Source: Climacteris rufus (taxonomy: Eukaryota > Chordata > Aves > Passeriformes > Climacteridae). Taken from it: a stretch of DNA of 64,000 nt. Shown piece after piece: positions 13,701 through 25,600 of this stretch. The stretch spans positions 563,026-627,025 of the forward strand of contig VZRZ01000211.1 in the NCBI GenBank assembly GCA_013398175.1, read 5' to 3'. Both the position numbers and the translations under genes were made by a program. The notes under the pieces are model-generated. The model made no database searches, was not told the DNA's origin, and was given only the letters and a program-made list of their open reading frames with translations. Numbering within the stretch: position 1 is the first letter of the stretch; every line of letters starts with the position of its first letter.

Positions 13701-16700
13701 GAGTATAATTTCCACCCTGGATTTAACACTGGTGGGTGATTAAATCTCTGCAAGGTTTGTGTGTTCTGCCTACCTGTCCCTGAGAGAAGATTTGTTTCCA
13801 TTAGAGACCGTGGAGGTTCCTTGGGCTCTTGTCACAGGCTTAACCTCTGTCAGCTGCTCATGACCAGCAGTTCTTGCTGCTTGGAGGCTGTTGAATACCT
13901 TATGTAAATTGAGACTTGTTTTGTGATCCATGTAGAAGAGGTCAATTATTTTCACTCAATTCATTCAATTTCTGACTGCTGGGTTGGAACAGTTGTTGAA
14001 CAGCTGCAGAAGCAGAATTTTATTACCTGGAGAGGTTCATTTCTGCAGAGCAGGTATGCAGCTTTTGGGCTGCTTCTCAGGGAAGCAGAGGCTTGCTCTG
14101 CAGCAGTACATCTATTTGGTGAACAGATGCAGGGCCTCTTGCACTGGTGATTTCATTAGAATGAAGTAGACATTGCCATTTACAGCTTTTGATAGTGTTG
14201 GTTCTTAGCACCACATACTTGGCACTTTCCACGGACCCTCCCTGCCTCTGTTCTTCATGGGGCAGCCTTGGCTGGAGTTCCAGGTCTTATGGGCTGAAGC
14301 CTTCAGTGTGTGATAACCTTCAGGTTCTGTGCCTGTGCAAGCCTCTCTCTAGTCTGTTATTTATCAACTTGTACTAGTATTTGTTATCTTGATTTACAAG
14401 GGACATCAAAAAGTGTCAAGTTCTCCTGCTATTGTCATAAAGGCATAGTCTTTGACACTGTTAAAAAAAACCCCATATAATGTGGTTCATAATGTGACGT
14501 ACTGTGAAGATCGGCTGTGTCTCTGTGCCCTCCCTGGAGAAGTTAGCAAGCATATGTGTCACAGCTCTGATCCAGGCTTCTCCAAAACAATACATTTTGT
14601 ACTACGCCTAAAGCCAGCAGTGAGTCAGCTACAGGAATTGACTCTCTGGTGTCATCTTGGTGCCAGCACACCAGGCTGGATTCTCTTTGCCAGCATTAGG
14701 TAAGCATCTGATGGCTTCAGGCTGTTTTCAGTCTGTAGCTTCAGCTTCCTGAGCAATGATCTGCAAGGAAACTGAATCAGAAAGCTGAAGGAAAAGGTGG
14801 GTCACATGAAATATTAGTGAATTATGTTGTTTGTTTTGTATTTTTAACTAGTTGTCATGTCCTTTCATTTGACATATTTCAGGCATTTTATGAAGCCTGG
14901 CCATTCCTCAGGAACCCTATGAAATATAATATGCAGTGTGACCACCCACTTCAGAGAAAAGAAACCTTTGTCCTGAGAAAGATGGATTAACTATATTCCC
15001 AGCTAAATTAGTGATTCAGGAATAGACTCTTGACTCCTGCTCTTGTATTGCACACATGGTGACCTGATAATAAGTGCTATATTTTCTATTACAGAAGATT
15101 GTATCCCTTTGCTGTTGTAACTCTGTCCACCCATTTGCGTCACACAGAAATGGGAAATAGATCTGAGAGTCTGTGGTGGATAATATTTGGGGAAGATAAT
15201 ACTGACAGGGGAAGTACTTAATTATTCCCAAATTAGAATTACTCAGCAAGTGTCTTTAGCAGATCGGTATTGCAAACCACACCAACTAAATGAGGTAATT
15301 ACTTGAAACTGAAGCCACAATTCTATGTCATGAAGGAGCAGCTAATAGCTGAGAAGCTATTCATGTGTTGAACAGCACCTCGCTGGACAGGAGTCGTGAC
15401 AAACAGCAGTATAGCAGAGGTCTGTTATGTAACAGCTTTCTCTATTAGAGAGTGCATCAGCCATGTATGTGAAGCCTGAGAATACAGGTAATATTTGCCA
15501 TGTGAGTGGAGATACCTAACAAAACAGAGAGACAGCTGAAAATAAATCCCATTTTTGATTGCTAGTCAGTCTAGTCTCCTTTCCTCTTAATTACCACAAG
15601 GTCATGGAGAGTTGTGAGGCGAAGAATTACTTGCCAGAGAAAGAAGCCAAGCTAATCACTCCACTGCCATTCCTCTAAAAAATTTACAGTATGTGTATAA
15701 TTTTACAGCCAATGCTGTAAAAGTCCCTGGTTAAGATTCCTTTTGAAATACATGTGTCAGTGAATATAGAATACTGTAGCAGGATGGTAGTAGTTCCTTT
15801 GTTCTTACAGGTCACTTACATCTTTAGCTGCATTTTTTCTTCAAACATGCTTCTAATATGTGTTCCCAGGCAGAGAGTGAACAAGAATGTCTATGAATTT
15901 TTTCATCCTGCTGCTTGTGTAGTTAATCACATGATGGATGCTGTCCAACAAGATTCCCCAACAGTACAGCTAGTTATTACTGTATGGTACTGGCTTCTCA
16001 CCTCTTTAATCCCAGCTGCAAAACTGCATTAAAAGACAACTTAAATACTTTCATAATGCCACTGCTTAATAGGAGAATTTGTGGTAGTTGCTATAGGAAA
16101 ATAGTGTAACCATAAGAAGGAAGAGAAGTGCCCATGAAAAAGTTTCTATTAAAAGTTGATCCAAGGCATGAAAAACGTTGTGAGCATATGAACAAATGAA
16201 CACACTCCACAAACTCTGGAGACAGGACGTTAATTCCAATTGTTAAAAAACAGATGTGAACTTGACTATTGTCCTCCACCCCTCGTTTTCAATTTTTTTA
16301 TTTTGAGTTCATTAAAGTGCAATTGGTTCCATATGTGTTTAGGGGAGTGGCTGATGGTGGTTACATTTGCTGTCGGTTTGCTGCATCTGCATGCATAATT
16401 TAGTTAGTGTGAAGGATGAAATAAGGAGGAGCAAGAATTATCACCTGAAACAACACCTTTGTAGGAAATCAGGATAGCATGGATGCTGTTTCCAGTGTCA
16501 GATTTTAGGACATCCTTGCCTTTAGAGATCAGTTGGCTCAATTAAGTTGAAATATCTGTTACAATATTCTGTCTAGATGTAGTAAAATACTTCAAATTAT
16601 CTGTCCCAACTGTTCATTAATTCAGACCCACCACTGGAACTCTTTGTAAGAATAACGGAAATATTATGTCTTAATGCAGGTATTAATCTATGTAGTTTCA

Positions 16701-17069
16701 TACTTTTATAAGTAAGTGCTGTCTGTTCTTATCTTCTTGAATACTACTTTTTGTCACCTACACAATAATGAAGGGATGACTTCTTGTTTCACGGTGGTGA
16801 CTATCTAACATCACTTCTCATTAACACTGAGAAAAGTGGAAATAGAAGATTAGAGGATAAAAAACGTGGAAAGGAAATGGAGGGCTCGTTGCCTGTGTTC
16901 GAGGAATAAGAAGCATCAGAGGTGAGGACAGAGGAGCAGATTGACTCATCAAGATGCTATAAATAATTCTGAAGTAATCTCTTCTCTTTATCATTAGGAA
17001 AGTGAATTAGGAGAAGCTGATAGGGCGAAAGCCTCTGTTTTGAATTTAGAAGGAATTATGGCGGTGCAA
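10784..17069. other. Intergenic DNA between PLAC9 and the PLP gene, no gene seen
   Basis: The first about 120 bases are GC-rich and serve as the probable PLAC9 5' flank. A purine-rich stretch lies near 11125-11160. The plus-strand frames at 10106-10537 and 12281-12600 show no family similarity or splice context. I can name no other repeat or gene here. Confidence 0.5.
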
Positions 17070-17530
17070 GGTGCACGGAATGTTCTGGTGGGACCACTGG
17101 ATTGCAGAGCTTTGGTGGGGTTGCTGGAAGCAGAGCATGAGGAGCAGGAGGGGGCGAGGCGAGATGGGGGAGCAGCCCAGCGGAAAGGCAGGGGAAGGGG
17201 CGTGGGCAGCGGGCTGGCGAATGGCCGGGAATGGCCCCTGGCAGCTGGGGAGCTGCCTCACAGGTGACCTCCTCTTGGCCACCAGGTTGCCCCAGGGGCC
17301 GCTTCCTCTCCTGCCCCATCTTTGGCTCCGGCAGCTTCCTCGTTTTCCTCCTCCCACAACAGCGCTGGGCACAGCCCAGGTGAGCTGATCTCCGGCACAG
17401 CGTGAACTGCAACCGAGAGTTCAGTGTTTTAATTAGACAGCAGGAGGGCAGGGAAGAGGATTTAGATCAATGAGTGTCTCGGACAGAGTAACAGACCCCG
17501 ACTGTTACGTACTTGCCCTTGAGCGTGCTT
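17070..17530. promoter_or_regulatory. GC-rich, CpG-bearing block; candidate promoter / untranslated first exon
   Basis: By eye this stretch is markedly richer in G+C and CpG than the A+T-rich DNA on both sides (for example GGGGCGAGGCGAGATGGG and GGGCAGCGGGCTGGCGAATG). On the plus strand it contains a strong splice donor, CCCAG/GTGAGC, with the exon end at 17379. It lies about 5 kb upstream of the first coding exon of the plus-strand PLP gene, and that exon is preceded by a good acceptor at 22502-22503. A non-coding first exon here spliced to 22504 is therefore possible. There is no direct proof of transcription. Confidence 0.35.
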
Positions 17531-18940
17531 AGGCTGCTGGGGAAGCAGAGTTCAGTCCTGGCAATGCTGAGGTGGGCTGGGGGCAGCACCCCGGCAAAGC
17601 ACTGGCTTGCGTTCAGCAGAAACCGCCAGCTGTTTGCGCTGCTGCTGGGTGTCCAAGCAGGGCCATGTCAAACATCTTCGAAGGCTTTTTAAGCCTCTGC
17701 AGCTATCGTGTAGTAATTATCTACGGGCTGTGTCAGAATCCCTTTGGGAGTAAGTCTGTTAAAAAACCCCAAAACTAATTGTGTTTCAGCTCACGTTCAC
17801 TTGCCATTTGAATGCCTGGCGATCTTTGTTAGCGAGAATAAATTAAATGATTGCAGTAGCACTATGGAATTATATGATGCCACTGTGATGTTCTAAAGTG
17901 TCTGGCAGAGCAGAAGTGAAGCTGCTGATCACAGTTGCTGTGCTCTGCACAGACAATCCAATGTGGATTTTCAGCTGTTCCCTGCGTGGGCTTCGGCCGG
18001 TGCACTTTCACTCTGTGTGAACGTGACTGCCTGACCAATGCTTTAGACCCGGATGAACAAAAATCCCCGAGTCAGTGATAATATAAGGTATCTCATGTTG
18101 TTCAAAGATATCTAGATACAGTCTTTGTTCATTAATGCAATTTTGTGAGGTGACCTTAGAATAGACTGCTGGCTGCGTTCATGCATCTGCAATGCTAATC
18201 CACTGCCTCTGCATGTATTAGAAATGTTATCCTACCACTTGAAACTGAGATAAGCAGAATGCCACAGTTAAATATCTCAAATAGCAGCACTAAATATTTG
18301 GCTGGTTTTTATCAGTTATTTAGTCTTAGTAGTAGAGAATGTAGCAAATCTTTTTGTAACCGCAAGGCACAAGCTTTGTGCTGGAGTTACGTTTTTGTTC
18401 ATCTGACACTATTGGTTCAGCATCTTAGAATTAGTCCTCTAATGGACATAGATACTATTTTGAGGAGATGGTTTTTGGACTGTAATGTAAACTTTTGCTC
18501 TTTGTCTTGAGAAATATCTCATCCCTTCTGCAAAAACCTGATAAACAGATACAGTCTGTCCCACAGAAACAGATAGTCTGTCCCATAACTTTTGACAAAG
18601 CACATCCAAGCTTCCCTGTTGCCTCTTGCTCCAGCAAATAGGTCCTTTGAATTGATGCCTGCCCTTTCTGTCACCCACTGTGAAATATAGCTTGAGGAAG
18701 CTAAACCTGTTTCCACTGGTTTCAATCTACCTTGTCAGCCTTTTCTCAGCTCCCTAAAGATAACAAATGGGAACGTGATGCTTCACTGCCATGGGTCAGC
18801 TGCTATCCACTGGGGGCTGAAACCCTGGTCTGCTCTATATGGTCTGCTCAATAAATATTGATTTATGAAGTATCTGAGATAGGAGTTGCATTAGTATTGT
18901 TAATTAGAAGGAAATGTGAAGATTTTTGGTGCATACCTCT

Positions 18941-18968
18941 TTTTCTTTCTTTCTTTCTTTCTTTCTTT
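18941..18968. repeat. (TTTC)n microsatellite
   Basis: About six to seven TTTC units in a pyrimidine-rich context, directly visible. Confidence 0.9.
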
Positions 18969-19712
18969 GGCAATCCTTTATGAATTGTCTCTGTTTCTTT
19001 ATCCATACTGATTATCACAGTGGTTTACCACCACTTTTGCATCAATACATTGTATAGTCCTCAATTATCATTTCGGTTTTCTGAGTTGCTATTCTCTGAG
19101 CAACTTTCATTGTTTTTCTTGGCTTAACTGCAGACTGTCTCCACCCTCTTTCCTTCTGCAAGTGATCAAATTGTGTAAAGAATTCTCTGCTTTGGATAGA
19201 CTATCACTTCCCACCCATGCTGTTCTCACTGAGGTTGGAAACGTTATTAATTTTATTTAGTGTAGGGAAAAGCTTGGCTAACCCTTCAAAACAATCTTTC
19301 AAGTCTTCTAATTCAATAAAGTCCTTATTTACAATGGCCATAGCTGTTTTTCCCAGTGCTGTCCAAACTGAGTTTTATCTGGTTACAAGAGAATGAAGCA
19401 TTGTTTTCCATTCTGACAGCAAATGGTTCTATTTTATTTTTCAGTTGGGAAAAAGTGCAGCATAACCTTGTTTTAAAGGTTTTCTAGAAAAAGAAGCAGC
19501 TGTTACTTTCCACATTATGCTATTTTAATGGTTTTTGTGTCAGGGACTGAGGGAGGAAGGCAGGCAGTTGTATACACCCTGATGAATGCAAAACTGTTAT
19601 TCTGAGACTTGGATTTTCCAATTATTTCCAGTCCTAATCATTGCTTTTTCTTACACAGCAGCATATGAGCACTGAATTTCAGTTATGTCCATTGAATAAA
19701 CTGTGTGGCTTC

Positions 19713-19748
19713 TTCCTTCCTTCCTTCCTTCCTTCCTTCCTTCCTTCC
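19713..19748. repeat. (TTCC)n microsatellite
   Basis: About nine TTCC units without interruption, then TTCCG; directly visible. Confidence 0.95.
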
Positions 19749-21118
19749 GTCCATTACCTAAGTACAAGATAACATTTTATGATGATGTGGATGTAAACAC
19801 TTCTCAGTAGCTGTCATTTCAGATGTGTATAGTGCCTCTGACTGAGGCTGGTGTGCCTAAAGCTGTGCAAATGTGAATGACAATTTCCTTGCACAAGCAC
19901 ACCAAGTGTGAGTGGTGGCAGTATGGAAGTTGTAAACGATGTCTTTGGAAAGCTATACAGCACTGAGGCATTGGCTGTCTTCCCTTGGGACTCACTAAAG
20001 AGCAGCAGGGAAGGAAGTAAGAAACTCTGGATTTGAAAATAAATGTCATCTGGGGTGGCCTGTAACTTAATGTTGTCCTTGACAGTTTCATGGCAATTGT
20101 GTAGTTATCATTTGACCATACCAGCATTGCAATTGTATCTTACTTGTCCCTTCCTTCCACCTATATAAAAGAAAAAGTCAAAGGTGAGAGGTAGCTTTTC
20201 CTTCCTGTGGTAATTGTGGTGTTTTTCCAAGCACTGTGAACAGGTTTGGAAGTGGCAAGGGCTATGAATGAATGTTTGGCATGAGCCTAAATCTACAGCA
20301 GAAATTTCCAAATATCCTTTTTCTCTAGTGGTCTGCTTGTTTGGGAGTGTTTTAGAAGGACAGCAATTCTGTGTTTCATGTACTTCTGTCCTGCAACAGC
20401 TTGGTGAATTTTTTTCCAACTCCTAGACCAAATGGTCCCAAAAGTCCTTTTACTCATTTTTTGTGGTCTATGAGTGTCAATCAGAGCCTCATTTCTGAGG
20501 AACTGAATTCATGTCAAGACTTGAGCACATCAGTCCGGACTCCCAGACACCCGAAAGCCAGGAACTGCCATTTTCATTGCTTTAAAGTTCCATTTTCTGC
20601 CCACCATTGTAGTTCAGACATGTTATGAACAAAGTAATAACTCCACTTGCCTTCTCCCTGTGTTTCAAGGCACCAGTGAAGTTGGCCTGAACTCAACTGG
20701 ACCACAGAGCTGCAAGTGCTGGCAGCAGCCGAGGGCATTTTGTCTTGTCTCTTCTGGCAGCACTGTGCTACTGGGCTGTGGCTACTGGTACCACATGGCA
20801 CCACCACAACCTGCACATCCACCACCTGGAAAGGGAAGAACAAAAGTGGTTTGGGTGTGAGAAAACAGAAAAAATGGTGAATTTGGAGCTTCATCAGTAC
20901 TGAGGAAGTCAGGGGAACATGGGCATGCCTGCCACACCAGTGTAGGTAAGGCTCCACCAGTACAGCTCAGACTTTCCTAGAGATCCCAGAAGACTGTTTG
21001 ATAATTTGTTCTGACTTCCCATATAAATCAGATTATAGTATTCCTCATGATACCCTGTGGGGAAGGTTAGGTCACAGCTTGGTTTAGATTTTCTGATGTG
21101 TCTGTTCTCTGTCTTGGT

Positions 21119-21451
21119 GATCAAGACTTTGTATGCTCTCGGTAGAAAGCTGTTGCCCTGAGTTTTGCAATTCTTGATGTTTTCATTTTTCTGTAACTGT
21201 TTCTCATACATTCTCTGTAAACATAACCATGTTTTTGCAACGGTAGTTTATTATTTACGTTCCTTTCTCCTGGGCGGAGAAGTTTGATGGATATCTCCTT
21301 TGACCAGTGTGATTGAGGGGCAGCGAGTGCTCCCTCCAATCCACTGTGGTTTCTAAGAGACACATAAAATAAAGTCGGGCCGGTTCGGCCCCACTTCTTT
21401 GCCCTCTCTTCAACAGGTGTCTGTGTCCTTCTTTTGTGTCAGCTTGTGACA
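21119..21451 (+). mobile_element. Avian endogenous-retrovirus LTR (solo), plus orientation; 5' boundary uncertain
   Basis: The sequence aligns base for base over long stretches with the reverse complement of 39290-39660. Shared blocks include GTTGCCCTGA, CTCTGTAAACAT, CCTTTCTCCTGG and a GATGGA..TCCTTTGACCA segment. A polyadenylation signal AATAAA (about 21368) is followed by a C/T-rich R-U5-like segment, and the element ends in TGTGACA at 21445-21451, the same terminus as the other copy. No internal retroviral genes adjoin it, so it looks like a solo LTR. The true 5' end may lie further left; I could align only from about 21119. Confidence 0.75.
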
Positions 21452-21674
21452 GAAAGTAGAAGGTACTGAGGGACCACTCATACCTGGAAATGGACACCTG
21501 GTCTATATTCAGGCAGCCTGGACACTGCACTCCATCAGGAATATATTCTAGAGGAGAGGTACCACAGAAGGACCCCTGCCCCATCCCCACTGCACAGCCA
21601 TTCTGCATCTGGAACCATGACTCTGCCTTTGCTAGTGTTCTCTCAGGGCAAAGAAAAATAGATTTAGATGGGCT

Positions 21675-21777
21675 TTATATATATACAGATATATATTTTT
21701 ATATGTATATAAAACCCCCATATATATATATAAATAAATATAACAGATATCTGTATTTATGTATATCTATATATCTG
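21675..21777. repeat. AT-rich (TATA)n tract
   Basis: Imperfect runs of TA dinucleotides interrupted by CAGA and AAAACCCCCA; a low-complexity microsatellite region. Confidence 0.85.
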
Positions 21778-22149
21778 TTGCTACTCTCTTTCCCCTAGAT
21801 GCTCTGGTCTTTTCTTTATGATCTATATACCTATATTTTCCTGCTACAAGGACTTGTGCCAAGAGGAGACCTGAACGAATGCAGCAGTCTCCTCTGTGCC
21901 TCAGTCACCAAGACCCGTGTCCTTGGGTGCTGCCTTAAAGGATCCCTGCAGTGACTCAACCACCACAAACCTGGCATCCCATTCCTGCTGCTCTGCCGAC
22001 CTGTGTGCCTGCTGTTCAGTCATGGGCCCTGCAACAGGTCAGGATCATGCTTCACAGCTAAGCAGTAAGTAACTAAAGCCTCAAGTGTCCTGCTAACAGA
22101 GCGTCACCCAAGCATAATCCAGGCCCTGACTCAAATTGACAAGGACAGG

Positions 22150-22508
22150 TTGGGCTCTGAAATAATCTCTTTAAATAGCAGCAGCCATCTCTTTCAAAGG
22201 CACTTCCCCCCCTCAGCCAGTGCTGAGAGCTGCTTACAGCACGTCTCCTGCTATTTACCACTCAGGCAGTGCAGGGCTGACACTTCTCACAGGCAAGCGT
22301 GTCCCCTGCCAGCAGTCTCCCAGCTTTGCTTTGCACCAGGAATTACAATGAATTTTGCAGCACAGTTTATCTACTTCAGAGTGTTAAAAAACAGAAGTCC
22401 CAGGGACCGCTCCAGGGAAGATGAAGACTACGACCCTTTCTGGCAAAGGTTGGAGAATATTGCTGTCTGACTTAGAGCTAGAGCGCTCCTTTATCCCCCT
22501 CAGGGGTC
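22150..22508 (+). promoter_or_regulatory. Probable 5' UTR / leader region of the PLP gene
   Basis: A TATA-like element (CTTTAAATAGCAGC) lies near 22170. The 340 bases that follow lead without a gene into the first coding exon. Alternatively, a pyrimidine-rich acceptor (TTTATCCCCCTCAG, ending 22503) just before the ATG would make 22504 the exon start, with leader exons further upstream. Both readings keep the same start codon. An in-frame TAG at 22479-22481 bounds the reading frame upstream. Confidence 0.4.
22348..22470 (+). CDS. Upstream ORF of 40 codons ahead of the PLP gene start (hypothetical)
   Basis: An ATG with A at -3 opens a frame of 40 codons that ends TGA, 38 bases before the main ATG. 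The product starts MNFAAQFIYFRVLKN and continues with a strongly charged middle (SPRDRSREDEDYDPFWQR). It resembles no family I know. It would be translated only if the leader is continuous through this region; if the acceptor at 22503 is used it is intronic. Its mixed charge and aromatic content look more coding-like than nearby chance frames, but that is a visual judgement. Confidence 0.25.
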   Translation: MNFAAQFIYFRVLKNRSPRDRSREDEDYDPFWQRLENIAV

Positions 22509-22642
22509 ATGGTCAGCCCTCGGGGTCCACCCAGGGCCAGGCCCACGGACATGACAATCCCTGGACCCCTGCTGCCTCCTTATGGTGTCGTAGTTGGAGT
22601 TTTGCTTCACCTCGTTGTTTATTTAGTCGCTGTGCTGTATAG
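22509..22642 (+). CDS. PLP gene coding exon 1: N-terminal membrane anchor
   Basis: The ATG is in a strong context (GTCATGG). Forty-four codons and two bases follow, ending TAT AG before GTAATG. The N-terminus is Pro/Arg-rich (MVSPRGPPRARPTD), then a 20-residue hydrophobic helix (YGVVVGVLLHLVVYLVAVLY, residues 25-44). The positive N-terminal flank and the RDDNKIKK that follows bracket a single-pass anchor. Phase 2 joins exon 2 as AG/G (Arg45). The 8-kb distance to exon 2 means the junction should be confirmed by transcript data. Confidence 0.65.
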
Positions 22643-25600
22643 GTAATGCTTTCTTTTTCCTTTCCTTACTTTCTCAAAGCAAAGCAAAACAAACAAGACA
22701 TTGTTTGTAATTTTCCATAATCTCCCAGAGTTCTGTGGGTATGAGTTGCTCTTGGAGTTATCCACTAGAAGTGGAGATTTGAATATTTTTAGCCCGTGGG
22801 GTTCAGCCTTTTTTATTTCTTCATGAGTACAGTATCAGAAATAAACCTAGACAAGCCGATGGACTGCTGAAAATTTGTCTTTGGATAGCCCATGTCAGAC
22901 CCTGTTATTACAGTTGTTCTGTGGTTGTCTTTGTTATGGTGCTTATGGTGATCTTAAATTCCTGTTTTCAGGCTTGGATGGTGCAGATGGAATTTAAGAG
23001 TCATCTAGTGCCCTTGTGTAGCATGAGCTGAGGGTGTGCACACACATGGCATGCTGGCATTGTGCAGCCTCATTCTTAACCTTTCCCATAGCTGTTTTCT
23101 CTCTCAATTTTCTTATCTGGACACCGCTAGCAAGATCACATTCTAGTTTTGCCAGATGTGCTACAAACAAGAGACAATTCTCATTTCCTGCATCTCCTTG
23201 TGGCAGATGTTGCTAATATTTAAAACATTAATTGTTTCAGTGGGCTTGGTGCTGTTAATAAACCCTGAAGGAACATCAAAGAGGAAGACAAGGTCCCAGT
23301 TCTGCACTGCAAAAATGGCTTTCCCAAAGTCACGTGGTGTGACCTGTTCTGCAGTGCATTGTGGATCTCCTTTCAGCGCAGGATCACTCCTCTAGTTTGA
23401 GTTGTTATTTGCTCCTAATCACAAGAGAATTATGGAGATGTGTTAGTCACCAGAAAACCTCTAGACTCAGAATACATTCAACTTAGGAAAAAGTTTAATT
23501 GTTTGAAGAGTTTTAGCTGCCAAACTGTTTGCAGTGTTGGATAGTGATCATTTGACATTCACAGCTGTGAATGTCCTATAAGAACTTATGAGAGGGGTGA
23601 ATCTGTTTGAGGGGCAGTTGGTTACCTCTGCTTCAACACTTCCATGACAGCTGGCCTTGTGAGTTGTTCTTGCTTTCAGATTACTTTTTTTAGTGTTATC
23701 TCTCTAGCAGCTGACAGCCAGTTCCCACTGCTAGCAGTGAGCAAAGATATTTGCATAGTGTGTACAGAAGAATGGCAATAGATTATGACCATGGATGAAG
23801 GCAGATACAGTGCTAGGCACAGGCTCTGGTAAATCTGACTTACTAACAGTAAGGAGAGATTTTATCAGAGACGATAATGCAGCTTGGCTGTTTCCTGCAT
23901 AAGCCTGAGCTTTCTTTGCCTTTGTTGCTGGTGCAGCTTCACACGGGTTTGTCAGACCTGTGTATGGTGAGTGAGTTATAAAGGCCTGCTCAGTCTCAAG
24001 GCTTGGTGCCTGTATACCTGTCTGTGCTGGATGGTCACAGCGCACACACTTTTATCACACAGGCTGGTTTCTAAGCCCTGATCTCTTTGTCTTTAAGACA
24101 CTCTGATAAGCAGCCCTGTGGAAGTCTTAGGCAAGACACTTGATCTGTCTGTGTCCCAGTTTCCATCAATAAAGTTGAATTAATATTTGCTGAACTTGTC
24201 CTTCTGTTAAAGGAAAGGTGTTGGTGATTCCTATGTGGTCTAGGAACAATCGCTTTGCATAAGGTGCAGGTATATAAATGTCAGATATGCATTTTGTATT
24301 TCCATCCTGTATGTGCCACTAGTTGGAGTGGTACAGTCTCAAATGGATGTTTCTGAGTACTTGTGTTACATAAAATATTGGTAATTCAAGACAGTCATAT
24401 TTGAGTGCAGTATTGCCTTTGATCTCTTTTAAATGTGTTGTCAAAGAGAGATCCAATGTTCCTTCCCTGTGCCTGCAGGAGTTTACTTGGAGTGCTGTGC
24501 AGAGCACTCAGACACTATACAGTGCATAACCTAGAATTCCTGGCAGTGAAGATGACATCTGTTATGATGCTTCTTGCCGTTTTTATCTCAGCAAGTCTCT
24601 ATTTTCCTATCATTTGTCATTTTTCAAGTCCCACTTGCACAAGTTGCTGATATGCTTTTAAAAATCGCTGCTATTGCTGTATTTGGATGTGTTTGGGGAT
24701 GGGGAAAAAGGTAGAAGAGTTGAGGAGTTGAGATGGAACAGGAATGTTTAGGAGCTATTGGAAAAGGGAATTGCAACAAATGAGGAAAATATGAGAGTGG
24801 TCTGGGAGGCTCAGGCATCCTAAAGGGTCAGACAGTGCTGGGACATGGAATTAGAAGGATTAATGATGCTGGAGAGGTTCTGGGTAAAAGGGATTTGGAT
24901 GAGGGAAAGGGCCCTCTCTGTCAGATATATATCCTGGGATTGTCTCCTCCTCACTCCTGTGAGAGGAGATCCCAGCCCCAGTCACATTGCAGTCATAAGC
25001 TGAGCAGACTGCTACCTGCAGCAGGATGCTCCTTCTGCCTCACCTCCTGTACACGACCCATCTCTGCTCAACTCTTTGAGGAAAGAGGCAGAGACTTTTA
25101 AGGGGTCACATTTTGCTTTAATAAGTATTCTGATCTTGCAGACATGAGATCTGAGCCCAGTTATCCCAAAAGCAGATGACAAATATGTCTAAAACTGTAT
25201 CTTAGCAAAGTTGGCTAGTCTGTGTGCTCCAGGAGGATCTTCAGGGAGCCTGGAGATGATGGCAGCATATAGGTATGAGCTTAAGAAACCCTTACACCCT
25301 AAACATTAAAAAGGGACAAAATTACAAATCCACATTTTGCCACTGCCCAGCCCAAGCTGGGCCTTGGAGTTGGAAATTCTTGTTATGGCATAGGCCTGTA
25401 AGGATAATAAAGTATTCTGCAGGACTTTTACCATATTATTGTTGTCCACAAAAATCAGATTCCTTACCTGGTGTGCAACAAGCCAATAATTACACACTTG
25501 AGAGAGCCATTGATTATACTTGAGAGTTGCACAAGCCTGGGTGCTCGGTGTATTCCACCAATCAAGCACACCAACTATCAACAGTTTTTGTCATCTCTAC

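Larger units (their letters stand above)
17531..21118. other. Intergenic or 5'-UTR intron DNA with microsatellites
   Basis: No coding exon is recognisable. The stretch contains a TTTC microsatellite (18941-18968) and a TTCC microsatellite (19713-19748), and otherwise unremarkable A+T-rich sequence. Confidence 0.5.

Noticed and set aside
17046..17412. Several overlapping frames of 75-118 codons on both strands
   Set aside because: G+C-rich DNA has few stops, so overlapping long frames on both strands are expected; treated as a possible promoter instead.
22449..22503. A 55-base intron joining the upstream ORF to the main ORF
   Set aside because: GT and AG are present, but 55 bases is below the usual minimum for vertebrate introns and the donor is weak; a leader or an upstream long intron is more likely.
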